Positions 26,626 through 36,942 are shown, counted from the first letter of the stretch. The stretch is DNA of 64,000 nucleotides from Janthinobacterium sp. TB1-E2 (GCF_036885605.1 NZ_CP142523.1:1116001-1180000); one strand, 5' to 3'. Notes: generated by a model from the letters alone, not told the origin. A program made the numbers and translations.

Positions 26626-27495
26626 ATGTTCTCCAAAACCATCAGCAGCGTTCTTGTTTCCACCGTGTTTGCCGCCGGCGCCGCCTCGGCCGCCGCCAGC
26701 GCACCCCTGACCCTGGAAGTATTCAACCCGGGCGAAGAGGCCATCTTCCCCGTCGCTTCCGTATTGGTCGCGGGCAAGCATGACGCCGTGCTGATCGATG
26801 CGCAATTCTCGCGCGCCGAAGCGCAAAAGCTGGTGGAGAAGATCCGCGCCAGCGGCAAGAAACTGACGACCGTGTACATCAGCCACAGCGATCCCGATTT
26901 CTACTTTGGCCTCGACGTGATCAAGGCCGCGTTCCCGCAGGCGAAAATCGTTGCCACGCCGGAAACGGTCGCCGAGATCCGCCGCAAGGCTGACGCCAAG
27001 GTCGCCTACTGGGGCCCGATCCTGAAAGACAATGCGCCGAAAAGCATCGTCATTCCGGAAGCATTGAAAGGCAAGCGCATCGCCCTGGAAGGCCAGTCGC
27101 TGGACATCGCCGGCCCGACGCCAGCGCGCACCTATGTGTGGATTCCATCGATCAAGGCCGTCGTCGGCGGCGTAGTGCTGTTTGGTAACTTGCACGTGTG
27201 GACGGCCGATACGCAAAGCGCGCAATCGCGACAGGACTGGCTCAAGACCCTCGACGGCATCGCCGCCCTGAAACCCGTCACCGTCGTGCCGGGCCACTTC
27301 AAGGTCGGTTCGCCCCTGACGCCGGACAGCATCGGTTTTACGCGCGACTACCTGGTGACGTTTGAAGAGGAAACGGCCAAGGCCGCCAATTCGGCCGCCC
27401 TGATCGAAGCGATGAAAATGCGCTATCCGAAGCTGGGCCTCGATGGCGCTTTAGAAACCAGCGCGAAGGTAGCCAAAGGCGAAATGAAATGGTAA
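26626..27495 (+). CDS. Secreted MBL-fold protein with altered metal motif
   Basis: 289 aa with a signal peptide ending near ASA (residue about 25). The metallo-beta-lactamase fold is shown by VLIDAQFSRAEA, TVYISHSDPDFYFG, GNLHVWTAD and VVPGHF. The family HxHxDH zinc motif reads HSDPDF here (H87, D89, D91, F92), so the second His is Asp and the last His is Phe. Site 1 is weakened and site 2 lost or rebuilt; hydrolase activity cannot be assumed. Such SHSDPDFYFG proteins exist as a subgroup I have seen before but without a known role. The gene is 20 bp before the DsbA-like gene, probably one operon. Confidence 0.75.
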   Translation: MFSKTISSVLVSTVFAAGAASAAASAPLTLEVFNPGEEAIFPVASVLVAGKHDAVLIDAQFSRAEAQKLVEKIRASGKKLTTVYISHSDPDFYFGLDVIKAAFPQAKIVATPETVAEIRRKADAKVAYWGPILKDNAPKSIVIPEALKGKRIALEGQSLDIAGPTPARTYVWIPSIKAVVGGVVLFGNLHVWTADTQSAQSRQDWLKTLDGIAALKPVTVVPGHFKVGSPLTPDSIGFTRDYLVTFEEETAKAANSAALIEAMKMRYPKLGLDGALETSAKVAKGEMKW

Positions 27496-27515
27496 GCGGC
27501 AACAAGGAGGCTCTC

Positions 27516-28172
27516 ATGCCCACACTGCACTACATTTTCGACCCGCTGTGCGGCTGGTGCTACGGCGCCGCGCCGCTGGTCGAGGCGGCGCGCGCCGTGC
27601 CTGGCCTGACGGTGGCGTTCCACGGCGGCGGCATGATGACGGGCAGCAATCGCCGCCAGATCACGCCCGAATGGCGTGGCTATGTGCTGCCGCATGACCG
27701 GCGCATCGAGCAAATGTCTGGCCAGCCCTTCGGCGACGCTTATATCAACGGCTTGCTGAACGACACGACGGCCATGATGGATTCCGAACCGCCGATCACG
27801 GCCATCCTGGCGGCTGAAGTCCTGGCCGGCAAGGGCCTGGACATGCTGCAGCGCGTGCAGCGCGCCCATTACGTGGACGGCTTGCGCATCGCCGACGTCC
27901 CCGTGCTGGTGACCTTGGCGCAAGAGCTGGGCATGGACGGGGCGGCATTCCAGGCCGAGTATGCGCGGCAGGCGGGCGCCGCCACGCAGCGGCACATCGA
28001 CGCCAGCCGCGCCTTGCTGGCGCAGGTGGGCGGCCAGGGTTTTCCTACCTTCGTGCTCGACGATGGCAGCGGCAAGCTGTCCGTGATCGATATCGGCGGC
28101 TTCCTGGGCCAACCGGAGAAATTGCAGGCGCAACTGGGCGGCGTGTGCGATGCACAAGGGTGTGCATTGTAA
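27516..28172 (+). CDS. DsbA family protein (predicted protein-disulfide isomerase, COG3531-like)
   Basis: 218 aa, cytoplasmic as no signal peptide is present. The thioredoxin-fold CxxC is CGWC in FDPLCGWCYGAAP near residue 10; the helical insertion (residues about 50-150) is DsbA-like, and GFPTFVL has the cis-Pro loop. This pattern belongs to COG3531/FrnE-like proteins, linked to oxidative stress or disulfide exchange. The ATG at 27516 is preceded by a strong AAGGAGG. The C-terminus has an extra Cys pair (VCDAQGC). It ends 93 bp before the catalase, and together with the MBL gene fits an oxidative-stress cluster. Confidence 0.85.
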   Translation: MPTLHYIFDPLCGWCYGAAPLVEAARAVPGLTVAFHGGGMMTGSNRRQITPEWRGYVLPHDRRIEQMSGQPFGDAYINGLLNDTTAMMDSEPPITAILAAEVLAGKGLDMLQRVQRAHYVDGLRIADVPVLVTLAQELGMDGAAFQAEYARQAGAATQRHIDASRALLAQVGGQGFPTFVLDDGSGKLSVIDIGGFLGQPEKLQAQLGGVCDAQGCAL

Positions 28173-28202
28173 ATAGCTATCGATTCGATAAAATCAATTA
28201 GC
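28173..28202 (+). promoter_or_regulatory. Possible OxyR-type operator upstream of catalase
   Basis: Contains the perfect dyad TATCGA-T-TCGATA (28178-28190) inside an AT-rich stretch with ATAG and CTAT elements, directly after the DsbA-like stop codon and before the catalase leader hairpin. OxyR sites are AT-rich LysR-type dyads, and the target gene is suitable, but agreement with the full four-element OxyR pattern is only partial. Confidence 0.35.
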
Positions 28203-28261
28203 TTTTCCTTTGTTGTTGACCTCGTTACACTGCTTCCATTAGTCAACAACGAAGGAAAAGC
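28201..28261 (+). promoter_or_regulatory. 20-bp hairpin covering the catalase ribosome binding site
   Basis: Bases 28201-28220 pair with 28242-28261 over 20 base pairs, all Watson-Crick except one U-G (28211/28251), leaving a 21-base loop at 28221-28241. The 3' arm contains GAAGGAAAAG, the Shine-Dalgarno sequence of the catalase whose ATG is at 28266. There is no T-tract after the stem, so it is not a terminator. If transcription starts upstream of 28201 the site would be hidden until the stem is opened; if it starts in the loop the leader is unstructured. Confidence 0.75.
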
Positions 28262-28265
28262 AGCC

Positions 28266-29729
28266 ATGAGCCAACAGCCGCCATTCAGTACCGCATCGGG
28301 CATCCCCGTCGCCGACAACCAGAATTCCATCAGCGCCGGCCCCCGCGGCCCGCTGCTGCTGCAAGACTTCCACCTGATCGAAAAACTCCAGCATTTCAAC
28401 CGCGAGCGCATTCCCGAGCGCGTCGTGCACGCGAAAGGTTCGGGCGCCTACGGCACCTTTACCGTCACGCACGACATCTCGCGCTACACCAAGGCCAAAT
28501 TGTTTGCCGAAGTAGGCAAGCAGACGGCCACCTTCGCGCGCTTTTCCACGGTCGGCGGCGAACGCGGCAGTGCCGACACGGAACGCGACCCGCGCGGTTT
28601 CGCCGTACGTTTCTACACGGAAGAAGGTAACTGGGATTTGGTTGGCAACAACACGCCGATGTTCTTCATCAAGGACCCGATCAAGTTCCCCGATTTCGTC
28701 CACACACAAAAGCGCGATCCGCAAAGCAATCTGAAATCGGCCGAAATGATGTTCGACTTCTGGAGCCACGCGCCGGAAAGCCTGCACCAAGTCACCATGC
28801 TGTTTTCGGACCGGGGCACGCCGGACGGCTACCGCCACATGGATGGCTTCGGCAGTCACACGTATAGCCTGATCAATGCCGACGGCCAGCGCGTGTACGT
28901 GAAATGGCACTTCAAGACGCGCCAGGGCATCAAGAATCTGCCTGCCGCGGAAGCGGGCCGCCTGGCCGGTGCTGACCCCGACTACGCGCAGCGCGACCTG
29001 TTCGGCGCCATCGCACGCGGCGATTTTCCACAGTGGGAAGTCAAGCTGCAGGTGGCGACGCAGGAGCAACTCGATGCATGGGAGCAGCGCACGGGCTGGA
29101 ACCCGTTCGACCTGACGAAAGTATGGCCGCACGCGGACTTCCCGCTGCTGCCGGTCGGTATTTTCGAGCTGAACCGTAACCCGGACAATTACCACGCGGA
29201 AGTCGAGCAAGCGGCCTTTTCGCCGGCCAACGCCGTGCCCGGCATGGGCTACTCGCCGGACAAGATGCTACAAGGCAGGCTGTTCGCCTACCACGACGCC
29301 CAGCTGTACCGGGTCGGCACGAACCACCAGCATCTGCCCGTGAACGCGGCCCGCTGCCTCTTCCACAACCAGCAGCGCGACGGCGGCATGGCGATCCACA
29401 ATGGCGGTGCGGCGCAGAATTACGCGAACGTGGCGGCGGCAGGCAGCGCGCCGCAAGGGCTGGGCCATGGCGAGGGGGCGCTGGCGCTCGACGGCGGCGC
29501 GGCGCGCTACGATGGCCGCGGCGTGGAAGATGATTACACGCAAGCCGGCAATCTGTTCCGCCTGATGTCCGCGCAGGCGAAGCAAAACCTGTTCGACAAC
29601 CTGGCTGCTCCCTTGAGTCTGGTGCGGCCGGAAACCTTGCAGCGTCAACTCGGTCACTTCGACCGGGCCGATGCCGCCTACGGCGCCGGCGTGCGGGCCG
29701 CCTTGCAGGCGCGCGGCGTGGCGTTGTAA
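28266..29729 (+). CDS. katA: Heme catalase (small-subunit monofunctional type)
   Basis: Breaks down hydrogen peroxide to water and oxygen. 487 aa, the length of small-subunit (clade 3) catalases. The distal His is H55 in [13 protein letters not shown], with the Ser/Asn partners in [15 protein letters not shown] and [12 protein letters not shown]; the proximal heme Tyr is Y342 in [12 protein letters not shown]. No signal peptide, so cytoplasmic. The ATG at 28266 follows GAAGGAAAAG, which is enclosed in a long hairpin. The symbol katA reflects the clade and is a best guess. A 26-bp palindrome follows the stop. Confidence 0.95.
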   Translation: MSQQPPFSTASGIPVADNQNSISAGPRGPLLLQDFHLIEKLQHFNRERIPERVVHAKGSGAYGTFTVTHDISRYTKAKLFAEVGKQTATFARFSTVGGERGSADTERDPRGFAVRFYTEEGNWDLVGNNTPMFFIKDPIKFPDFVHTQKRDPQSNLKSAEMMFDFWSHAPESLHQVTMLFSDRGTPDGYRHMDGFGSHTYSLINADGQRVYVKWHFKTRQGIKNLPAAEAGRLAGADPDYAQRDLFGAIARGDFPQWEVKLQVATQEQLDAWEQRTGWNPFDLTKVWPHADFPLLPVGIFELNRNPDNYHAEVEQAAFSPANAVPGMGYSPDKMLQGRLFAYHDAQLYRVGTNHQHLPVNAARCLFHNQQRDGGMAIHNGGAAQNYANVAAAGSAPQGLGHGEGALALDGGAARYDGRGVEDDYTQAGNLFRLMSAQAKQNLFDNLAAPLSLVRPETLQRQLGHFDRADAAYGAGVRAALQARGVAL

Positions 29730-29737
29730 GCGTGTGG

Positions 29738-29763
29738 CAGGCGGAACAAGCTTGTTCCGCCTG
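29738..29763. terminator. 26-bp perfect palindrome behind the catalase gene
   Basis: CAGGCGGAACAAG and its exact complement CTTGTTCCGCCTG lie back to back 8 bp after the stop codon. It can fold into a strong stem in either strand; the following TTGTTGATG is only a weak T-tract, so termination is likely but not certain. Confidence 0.6.
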
Positions 29764-29871
29764 TTGTTGATGCAGCACAAATTAGAGACGGATACTAAAT
29801 ATTGCCGTATGGACATACTTGCCGTCCATGCGTAGACTTGTCGGTCTGATCTGACTAGAAAGTCTTGCAAT

Positions 29872-30255
29872 ATGAATATCGCGAAGCTGTCGGTGCATGG
29901 GGACGACCCCACGCTCAAATCCATCCTCGAAGTCTTGCCCACCGATCCGGAACGGCAATGGCGCAAGGGCGAGGCGAAGGGCGCGAATCGCGTGCATCTC
30001 GATTCCGGCTTTGAAGTGCTGATCGCGCAGGCGCCCAAATCGCAAGTGTTGCCCTCGCGCATACGCAGCTACCTGGCCGAATGCCGTTCGCGCGGCGTCA
30101 CGTTCACGATGCCGCGCATCGTGGCCGAGCTGCAACTGGAGTTGAACGGCGACGACACGGTCGACGCGCCGCTCGACCTGTCGCTGGCCGACATGCAGCA
30201 CCTGACGGAAATGGGCATCAGCCTGAGCCTGGTGACGCGCTCCGCCCCAGCCTGA
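29872..30255 (+). CDS. Small protein of unknown function, weakly DUF4279-like
   Basis: 127 aa, soluble, no signal peptide. The pattern AKLSVHGDDPTL, then LPTDPERQWRKGEAKG, then a long helix (RIRSYLAECRSRGV) and a beta-strand with ELQLELNG resembles the DUF4279 type, in which an early 'PxxxWRKGE' block is conserved; this assignment is by eye and uncertain. The ATG at 29872 has AGAAAGTC upstream, not a strong site. A 6-bp inverted repeat ATGGAC/GTCCAT lies at 29809-29829 in front of it. It is convergent with the M1-fusion gene. Confidence 0.6.
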   Translation: MNIAKLSVHGDDPTLKSILEVLPTDPERQWRKGEAKGANRVHLDSGFEVLIAQAPKSQVLPSRIRSYLAECRSRGVTFTMPRIVAELQLELNGDDTVDAPLDLSLADMQHLTEMGISLSLVTRSAPA

Positions 30256-30308
30256 CTCCCCAGTGATACCGAAGTGGCCGCCCTGAACGCACGGGCGGCC
30301 ATTGTTCG

Positions 30309-33300
30309 TCACGGCTCTTCGAGCTCGACGGTGACCATATTGTCGTCCGGCTTGCGGTCGATCAGCTTGTTGTCGGGATCGATGCCCGCCTTGCCGGGCC
30401 GGCTGCCGACGATGACGGTGTAGCTCGCCTGACGGGCCGTCATGCGCAGGCGCTCGCGCAGCAGCGGATGGCCATTCGCATCGTCGACGCCGATCTCGAT
30501 CCAGTCGTGCAGCGGCGCGTCGTGTTCCTCTCCCTGTTCGCCAGCCGTCAATTTGCCCGCCTGCACCTTGATGGTGACGGCGTACTTGCCATCGCCGCGC
30601 TTGGTGGCCGTGGCTGACAGGGCGCGGTTGTCGAACAGCACGATTTTCTCGAACAGGTCGTCGATCAGATAAGCCTGCTCGGGCGGCGTGACCTGGCGCA
30701 AGCCGGCAATCAGCGCCGTCACGCTCGCATACGGCGGGCCTTTCTGGCCATAGGTCTTGAGCAGGTCGCGCAGCACGCCGTTGACCTTGTCTTCACCGAT
30801 GATATCTTGCAGCAAGTACATGGCCAGGCTGCCCTTGTGGTAGTGGATGTAGGCCTGGTTTTCATTCTCGGCCAGCGGCAATTCTTTCTTGCGCTCTTCG
30901 CTGCGCCCCATCAGGTATTGATTCAGGTCATAGCGCAGGAAGCGGCGCATCTTGGCCGGCCCTGCGGTTTTCTTCATCACCATCAGCGCCGAGTATTCGG
31001 CCAGGGTTTCGCTGAGCACGGTGGCGCCGCGCGTGTTGCCACCCACCAATTGATGCGCCCACCACTGGTGCGCCACTTCATGCGCCGTGACGTAGAACGG
31101 ATAGTCGATGTCTTTCGGGTTCTTGTCGTCCACCTTGGCGATGAAACCGAGGCCTTCCGAGTACGGAATCGTGTTCGGGAACGATTGCGCGAACGTGGCG
31201 TAGCGGGGGAACTCGACGATGCGCAGGATCTTGTGCTGGTAGGGGCCAAAGTTCTTCGTGTAGTACTCGAGCGCTTCCTTGCTGCCGCGCACGAAACGAT
31301 CGAGGTTGTATTCATGTCCCGGGTGGTAATACACGTCGATGGCCACGTCTTGCCAGCGCTCATGCTTGACGGCGTAGCGGGCCGACTGGAACGCGTAGAA
31401 ATTCAGGATGGGCTGGTCCATCGTGTAGTGGAAGTAATGGCGGCCCTTGGCGATCCAGTCGTTATCCAGCATGCCCGGCGCGATGGCCGTCTGGCCGTCG
31501 ACGGTGCTGACGGTGGCGTCAAAGTTGATGCGGTCGGCATCGTTGCTGACGTAATTGTCGGCCAAGCCCTTCGCATCGTCGCGCGGCAAGGCTCGTTCGC
31601 GCGCCGGTAAGCCGTGTTTCTTGCGGTCGCGCGGGTCCGTCAATTCCTGCTGCGGCTGGTAGCCGATGTGCGGCAGCACGGCGTTCGTGAAGAAGGTGCC
31701 GTTGGCGACCACGGGCGTGTCCTGGCCCAGGCCGAAGATGCCGCGCGGCGCATAGCGGATGTCGAAATCGAGGCCCAGGGTGGCGCCCGGCGCCAGCGGC
31801 GCGGCCAGGCGGTAGCTGTAGAAGCCCAGCTTGCCGTCGTCGAGGCCGGGATGCACGCGCGCGTCAAAACGCAGGCGCATGGTGGCGGTCGGGTCTTGCT
31901 GCACAAAAATGTGGCTGATCGGCAGGCTGGTCTTGTTTTGCAGCAAATAGCGGCCCGTGACGATGAGGCTGCGCTGTGCCGGGTAGATGGCCACGTCGAG
32001 TTTCACGTCGGTGATTCTCGGCTGCGGCGTGGCGGCAAACTTGCGGTACTGGCGCTCGATGCTGGCGCGGTCCGCATCGCGGGAAAACTCGGACTGGTAA
32101 TCGTTGGCCACGTGGAAAACATAGAACAGCACGCCGCCGGCGAAGACGAAGATCAGGGCGCCGCCGGCAAAGCTGGCCAGCACGCCATGCGTGAGGCCGT
32201 GGCGCGCCAGGCGCAGGCGGATGCGCCAGCTGTCCTGTGCGCCGCGGGGCCAGAACAGCAGCGACAGCACCGTCAGCATGACGGCCGCGCCGCTCCAGTA
32301 CAGCAGGTACCAGCGCTCGCGCAACACAAAGTGGCCGGCGCCGTTCATGGCCGAATACACGACTTCCGGCGTGCTGCCGTACAGCAGCAGCGGGTCGCCC
32401 AGGCCCAGCGAAGAAAAACTGATGCTGGCGATGTGGTACAGAATCATGGCGAAATACGCGAGGTATTTCTGATTGATCAGCACCTGCACGAAGATGGCCA
32501 GCACGGCCACCAGCGCATAGTAGGGCAGGTGCGACAGGAACAGCGATTCCAGGTACAGGCCGGGGTCGAGGCGGTAATAGCCTTTGAAGACCTGGATTGA
32601 CATGCCGCACAGCATGATGACCAGGCTCAGCAAGGCTTGCAGGCCGACCAGCGCCAACAGCTTCGACAGCAGGGGCAGCCAGTTCGGCATGGGCAGGGCG
32701 TCGAGCATCAGATACGTGCCCGCTTCCCGTTCACGCCACACCAGCTCGCCCGCGTAGAAGGTGGTAATGATCAGCATGAACAGGGCGAACGAGGCGCTGA
32801 CCATGTCCAGCACCTTTTCCGTCACGGGATAGGTATTCGTGCCGTACATGGAACCCATGTCCAGCGCGCCCGCGTACATGGTCAGCACGCCGGCCAGCAC
32901 GATGACGACAAAATAGATATTCTTGATGGTTTCGCGCAGGTTCAGCCAGCTCATCTTGAGAAGCAGGGCGGCCAGGTTGCGTTGCGCGAAGTCGGGCGTT
33001 TCCTGCGTGGACAGCGAGGCGTTCGACAGGCGCTGCGGCGCCTCGCCCTCGCTGCGGCGCCTGGCGGCGCCCGCGTCCGTTGTCGCGTGGAACTGGAAGC
33101 GCCAGTAGCCGAGCAGCAAGGCCACGAGGGCGAAGCCCGACCAGATGGCGCGGTTCAGCAGGTACACGCCTTCCAGGGTCACCAGGCGCGTGTTGCGCTC
33201 CGCGTTCGGCCAGTATTCCGTCAGGCGTATCAGCGCCGTCGTGCCGAAGGGGTCGATCAGTGCGGCCAGGGTCTTGTAGTCGAGGTCGCGCGCCAGCGAC

Positions 33301-33887
33301 GGCGCCACCAGGTAGCCGATCAGCATCACCACCGAGCTGATGTACACCGGCAGCATGCGCCGCGTGAGTGCCGCGATGACGAAGAAGATGGCGCCGAAGA
33401 TGAACAGGTTCGGCAGCAGGGTAAATACATACGGCATCAGGTAGGCGAGCGCCCGTTGCGGCCCCAGCCGTTCCGGGTCGATGCCGGGCAGCCAGGCGCC
33501 CAGCCAGGCACCGATGACGATGCTGGAAAACACCACGGCCAGCACCAGATAGGCGCCGAGGAAGCGGCCGAATACGTACTGGTATTTCTTGATCGGCGCG
33601 CTGAAGAAGAAATGCTGCATGCCGTATTCGAAATCCTGCTGCACCGAGCGGCCCATCATGGCGGCCACCACCACGGCGCCGAAACAGCCGAGCAGGCTGC
33701 ACGTGAACGCCAGCGAGCGCGGCGCGTTGATCAGGAACTTGCCGCCGAAACTGATGCTCGCTTCCTTGAAGACGCCGCCGGCGGCCGCCATCCACAGCAT
33801 GGCCAGCGCCAGGAACATGGCGAAATACACCCAGGTGGACAGCAGCTTGAGCCGCTGTCGCGCTTCAAAGCGGGCAATGGCAAACAT
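30309..33887 (-). CDS. ABC-2 permease fused to an M1 family aminopeptidase
   Basis: 1192 aa. Residues about 1-600 are a double ABC-2 permease: two sets of roughly six membrane helices, each set starting with an amphipathic N-terminal stretch ([20 protein letters not shown]; later [20 protein letters not shown]). Residues about 620-1192 are an M1 metallopeptidase with H936-E937-V-A-H940 ([11 protein letters not shown]) and the third zinc ligand E960 in [12 protein letters not shown]. The spacing of 19 residues before that Glu is one more than in classic M1 enzymes, as in the other ABC-M1 fusions I know. The peptidase should be on the periplasmic side. The ATPase gene is 10 bp upstream. Confidence 0.88.
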   Translation of the reverse strand: MFAIARFEARQRLKLLSTWVYFAMFLALAMLWMAAAGGVFKEASISFGGKFLINAPRSLAFTCSLLGCFGAVVVAAMMGRSVQQDFEYGMQHFFFSAPIKKYQYVFGRFLGAYLVLAVVFSSIVIGAWLGAWLPGIDPERLGPQRALAYLMPYVFTLLPNLFIFGAIFFVIAALTRRMLPVYISSVVMLIGYLVAPSLARDLDYKTLAALIDPFGTTALIRLTEYWPNAERNTRLVTLEGVYLLNRAIWSGFALVALLLGYWRFQFHATTDAGAARRRSEGEAPQRLSNASLSTQETPDFAQRNLAALLLKMSWLNLRETIKNIYFVVIVLAGVLTMYAGALDMGSMYGTNTYPVTEKVLDMVSASFALFMLIITTFYAGELVWREREAGTYLMLDALPMPNWLPLLSKLLALVGLQALLSLVIMLCGMSIQVFKGYYRLDPGLYLESLFLSHLPYYALVAVLAIFVQVLINQKYLAYFAMILYHIASISFSSLGLGDPLLLYGSTPEVVYSAMNGAGHFVLRERWYLLYWSGAAVMLTVLSLLFWPRGAQDSWRIRLRLARHGLTHGVLASFAGGALIFVFAGGVLFYVFHVANDYQSEFSRDADRASIERQYRKFAATPQPRITDVKLDVAIYPAQRSLIVTGRYLLQNKTSLPISHIFVQQDPTATMRLRFDARVHPGLDDGKLGFYSYRLAAPLAPGATLGLDFDIRYAPRGIFGLGQDTPVVANGTFFTNAVLPHIGYQPQQELTDPRDRKKHGLPARERALPRDDAKGLADNYVSNDADRINFDATVSTVDGQTAIAPGMLDNDWIAKGRHYFHYTMDQPILNFYAFQSARYAVKHERWQDVAIDVYYHPGHEYNLDRFVRGSKEALEYYTKNFGPYQHKILRIVEFPRYATFAQSFPNTIPYSEGLGFIAKVDDKNPKDIDYPFYVTAHEVAHQWWAHQLVGGNTRGATVLSETLAEYSALMVMKKTAGPAKMRRFLRYDLNQYLMGRSEERKKELPLAENENQAYIHYHKGSLAMYLLQDIIGEDKVNGVLRDLLKTYGQKGPPYASVTALIAGLRQVTPPEQAYLIDDLFEKIVLFDNRALSATATKRGDGKYAVTIKVQAGKLTAGEQGEEHDAPLHDWIEIGVDDANGHPLLRERLRMTARQASYTVIVGSRPGKAGIDPDNKLIDRKPDDNMVTVELEEP

Positions 33888-33897
33888 GGCCGTCCCC

Positions 33898-34791
33898 TCA
33901 GTCGCACTGCTGGGCGACGCGGTGGCGCCCGGCAATGGTGGCGAAATACAGGTCTTCGAGGTCGCCGATGGCTTCCTCGAAGCCGTCGCCCGGGTCGTCG
34001 TCGCTGTAGACGTGGATCAGGGTACGGCCCGACAGCAAACGCGTGGAAATGACGGCGTGGCGCTGCTGGAAGCTGGCCAGCTCTTTCTTGTCGACAAAGC
34101 GCGCCCAGATCTTGCAGCTGACTTCGTCGATCAGTTCCTGGGTCTTGCCGCACAGCAGCAAATGGCCCTTGTTGATGATGGCCATGTTGGCGCACAGGTC
34201 GGCCACGTCGGACACGATGTGGGTCGACAGGATCACCGTCTTGTCTTCACCGATGTCGGACAGCAAGTTGTGAAAGCGCACACGCTCCTGCGGGTCGAGG
34301 CCGGCCGTCGGCTCGTCGACGATGATCAGCTTCGGGTCGCCCAGCAGGGCTTGCGCGATGCCGAAGCGCTGGCGCATGCCGCCGGAAAAGCCGCCCAGGC
34401 GCTGGTGGCGCACGTCGAACAGATTGGTTTGCTGCAACAGCCCGTCGACGACTTCGCGCCGGCGCGCCCGCTGCGACAAGCCTTTTAACATGGCGAAGTG
34501 GTCGAGCAGCTCGTAGGCCGTCACTTTCGGGTACAGGCCGAAGTCTTGCGGCAGGTAGCCGAGCATGCGGCGGATCTCGTCCTTGTCGTCGAGCACGTCG
34601 TAGTCGCCGAAGAAGATCGAGCCGGAATCGCATTCCTGCAAGGTGGCCAGGGTGCGCATCAGGGTCGACTTGCCGGCGCCGTTCGGGCCCAGCAAGCCGA
34701 ACATGCCTGGCGGTATCGTCAGCGAAACATTGTCCAGCGCCACCACGCCATTCGCGTAGGTCTTCGACAATTTGCGGATCTGCAATTCCAT
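33898..34791 (-). CDS. ABC transporter ATP-binding protein, partner of the permease-peptidase fusion
   Basis: 297 aa. Walker A is [12 protein letters not shown], the signature is [13 protein letters not shown], Walker B is [14 protein letters not shown], and the H-loop is STHIVSD. The C-terminal 80 residues are an extra domain as in CcmA/NatA-type ATPases. The ATG has AGGAGTT upstream. It ends 10 bp before the start of the permease-M1 fusion, so both are translated from one message and form one transporter; the substrate cannot be read from the sequence. It lies 171 bp behind the NatB-like gene. Confidence 0.92.
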   Translation of the reverse strand: MELQIRKLSKTYANGVVALDNVSLTIPPGMFGLLGPNGAGKSTLMRTLATLQECDSGSIFFGDYDVLDDKDEIRRMLGYLPQDFGLYPKVTAYELLDHFAMLKGLSQRARRREVVDGLLQQTNLFDVRHQRLGGFSGGMRQRFGIAQALLGDPKLIIVDEPTAGLDPQERVRFHNLLSDIGEDKTVILSTHIVSDVADLCANMAIINKGHLLLCGKTQELIDEVSCKIWARFVDKKELASFQQRHAVISTRLLSGRTLIHVYSDDDPGDGFEEAIGDLEDLYFATIAGRHRVAQQCD

Positions 34792-34962
34792 ACAACTCCT
34801 AACTCATGCGTTGCTGCCCGGTGCGACAGGGCTACTCTATGCTGGCATTGTATTGAATTTAAGACGTACTGGGCAGTTGCATGCGATACACGGCATTTTC
34901 GCGTGCCCAGAGTGCAGCCGGGCGGGGCGGATGGCGCCCCGCTTCACCCCTTGTGGGATTGT

Positions 34963-36159
34963 CTAGTTGCGGAAGAGTACGGATTCGCGATTAAACCACC
35001 AGCGGCACAGGGCCAGCAGCGCGCCAGCGATCACCGTCGTCGAGGCCAGGATCACGCCGAACATGCGGTAATCCATGGTGCCCTTGACCAGTTCCTTCAT
35101 GGCCAGCGACACATTCGTCAGCGGCACCATGGCCCACATCCAGTTCAGCTCGACGCCGGGCAGCATGGCCGCCACCGTGGGCAGGATGACGAACAGCATC
35201 AGCGGCGTGATCATGCCGGCCGCTTCCTTGTAGCTTTTCGCGTAGATCGAGATCGACAGCAGCAGCGAGGCAAAAATGGCGGCCGTCGGCACCAGCATCA
35301 GGGTCACCATGGCCAGGTCGGGCAAGCCGATGCTGCGCACCATGACGGCCATGTTGCCTTCGAGCGAACTGCCGAAGATGGCCAGCAGGGCGCCCATGCT
35401 GCCCACCATCAGCACGGCCGAGGTCATGCCGACGGTAAACAGCACGAGGAATTTGGCCACCACGATGGCGCTGCGCGGCACGGGCGCCAGCAGCAGGGTT
35501 GCCAGGGTGCCCCGTTCCTTTTCGCCCGCGCCCAGGTCGATGGCCGGATACATGGCCGCCGTCAGGCACACCATCAGCAGCAGATACGGCAGCATGCCGC
35601 CAACGATGGCGCCCATCTGCTCGCGCTCATTGGCCGTCGATTGCTTGTCGAGCACGATGGGGTGCAGGGCAAAGGCCAGCTGGGCCGGGCTCAGGTTCAG
35701 GGCCGACAGCGCGCTTTCGCGCAGGCTGGCGTTGTAGGCCTCGACGATCTCGCGCACCCGCTGCTGGGTCACGTCGACCGTGCTGGCGCTGTTGTAGTGC
35801 AGAGTGACCTTGGCTTGCTGCTGTTGCTTCAGCGTCTCTTCAAATTGCGGCGGAATGACGACGGCGAACTTGATGCTGTCGTCGCCGATGGCGCGGCGGA
35901 TGTCGCCCTCGCTGGCCAGCGGCACTTCGCGCAGGTTGTGCTGCTGCGCAAAACGCGCGCTCAAGCCCGGTGAATGGTCCTTGCCGAACAGCGCGTAGCG
36001 CATTTCCGCCGTTTTCGCGTTCTTGAACATATTGCTGGAAACATAAGCGAAGCCGCCAAAGATCAGCGGCATGGCAAAGATGGGGATGAGGATGGTGAAG
36101 ATCAGCGTCTTGCGGTCGCGCGTGAGTTCCAGCAACTCTTTCAGATAAATGGTCCACAT
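34963..36159 (-). CDS. ABC-2 type permease (NatB-like)
   Basis: 398 aa. One N-terminal membrane helix (KTLIFTILIPIFAMPLIFGG), then a large extracytoplasmic domain (about 45-200), then five more helices from about 205 to 390, the layout of NatB/ABC-2 exporters. The extracytoplasmic domain has YALFGKDHSPGLS and a Gln-rich segment (KQQQQAK). NatB of Bacillus takes part in sodium export; here the substrate is unknown. The gene starts 3 bp behind the ATPase gene on the minus strand, which makes a two-gene exporter unit. Confidence 0.9.
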   Translation of the reverse strand: MWTIYLKELLELTRDRKTLIFTILIPIFAMPLIFGGFAYVSSNMFKNAKTAEMRYALFGKDHSPGLSARFAQQHNLREVPLASEGDIRRAIGDDSIKFAVVIPPQFEETLKQQQQAKVTLHYNSASTVDVTQQRVREIVEAYNASLRESALSALNLSPAQLAFALHPIVLDKQSTANEREQMGAIVGGMLPYLLLMVCLTAAMYPAIDLGAGEKERGTLATLLLAPVPRSAIVVAKFLVLFTVGMTSAVLMVGSMGALLAIFGSSLEGNMAVMVRSIGLPDLAMVTLMLVPTAAIFASLLLSISIYAKSYKEAAGMITPLMLFVILPTVAAMLPGVELNWMWAMVPLTNVSLAMKELVKGTMDYRMFGVILASTTVIAGALLALCRWWFNRESVLFRN

Positions 36160-36162
36160 GGC

Positions 36163-36942
36163 TCAGGCTCCCTGGTTGATGACGCTGACAAAGGCGTCGT
36201 ACAAGTCCGCGCTGCCGCCCAGGTGGCGCAGTTCGTTGACCGTGCCATTGAAGGCGGTGGTGCCGCGGTTGATGATGCAGACGCGGTCGCACAGCTTTTC
36301 CACCTCGTGCAGGTGGTGCGTGGAAAAGATCAGCGGCACGCGCAGCGCCTTGTAGCTGGCGATGAAGTCGAGCAGGATCTTGGCCGACATTACGTCGAGG
36401 CCCGTCGTCGGCTCGTCAAGGATCACCACCTGCGGCTCGTGCACGACGGTGCGGGCGATCGCGCATTTCTGTTTCATGCCCGTTGACAGCTGATCGGCCC
36501 GCTTGCCGCCGTACTCTTCCATTTGCAGCAGGGCAAACAGCTCGTCGCAGCGGCGTTTCAGCTTGTCGGCCGGCATGCCATGCAGGCGGCCAAAGTACTC
36601 GACGTTTTCGCGCGCCGTCAGGCGGCCGTACAAGCCTGTTGAACCGGACAGGAAGCCGATGCTCTGGCGCGCCACCAGCGGTTGCTGCAAGACATCGACG
36701 CCGTTGACGAGGGCGCTGCCCGCGTCCGCCTGCAAGGCCGTCGATAGCAGGCGCAGGGTGGTCGTCTTGCCAGCGCCATTCGGGCCGAGCAGGCCCAGCA
36801 CTTCGCCCGGAGCGCAGCTGAAACTGACGTCGCGCACGGCGTGGAACCAGCCCTCATGTTCGCGCGGATCGCTGACGTGCACGCCCTTGCCCTTGTGGGG
36901 CGGCATGCGGAAACGTTTTGCCAGGTGCTTGACCTCTATCAT
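36163..36942 (-). CDS. ABC transporter ATP-binding protein (NatA-like)
   Basis: 259 aa. [11 protein letters not shown] begins the domain, with Walker [13 protein letters not shown], signature [13 protein letters not shown], Walker [14 protein letters not shown] and H-loop STHHLHEVE. An insert between residues about 15-40 ([18 protein letters not shown]) is longer than usual. ATG 36942 is used; ATG 36951 is in frame and equally possible. It is the first gene of the run NatA-NatB-ATPase-fusion, 107 bp after the divergent hypothetical gene. Substrate unknown. Confidence 0.92.
   Translation of the reverse strand: MIEVKHLAKRFRMPPHKGKGVHVSDPREHEGWFHAVRDVSFSCAPGEVLGLLGPNGAGKTTTLRLLSTALQADAGSALVNGVDVLQQPLVARQSIGFLSGSTGLYGRLTARENVEYFGRLHGMPADKLKRRCDELFALLQMEEYGGKRADQLSTGMKQKCAIARTVVHEPQVVILDEPTTGLDVMSAKILLDFIASYKALRVPLIFSTHHLHEVEKLCDRVCIINRGTTAFNGTVNELRHLGGSADLYDAFVSVINQGA

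Noticed and set aside
28201..28261. Terminator for the DsbA-like gene formed by the long hairpin.
   Set aside because: No T-tract follows; the right arm contains the catalase ribosome binding site and the start codon comes 5 bases later.
30309..33887. Two separate genes (permease and peptidase) merged by a frame error.
   Set aside because: One uninterrupted frame covers both parts with continuous membrane and peptidase motifs, and such fusions exist as a known group.
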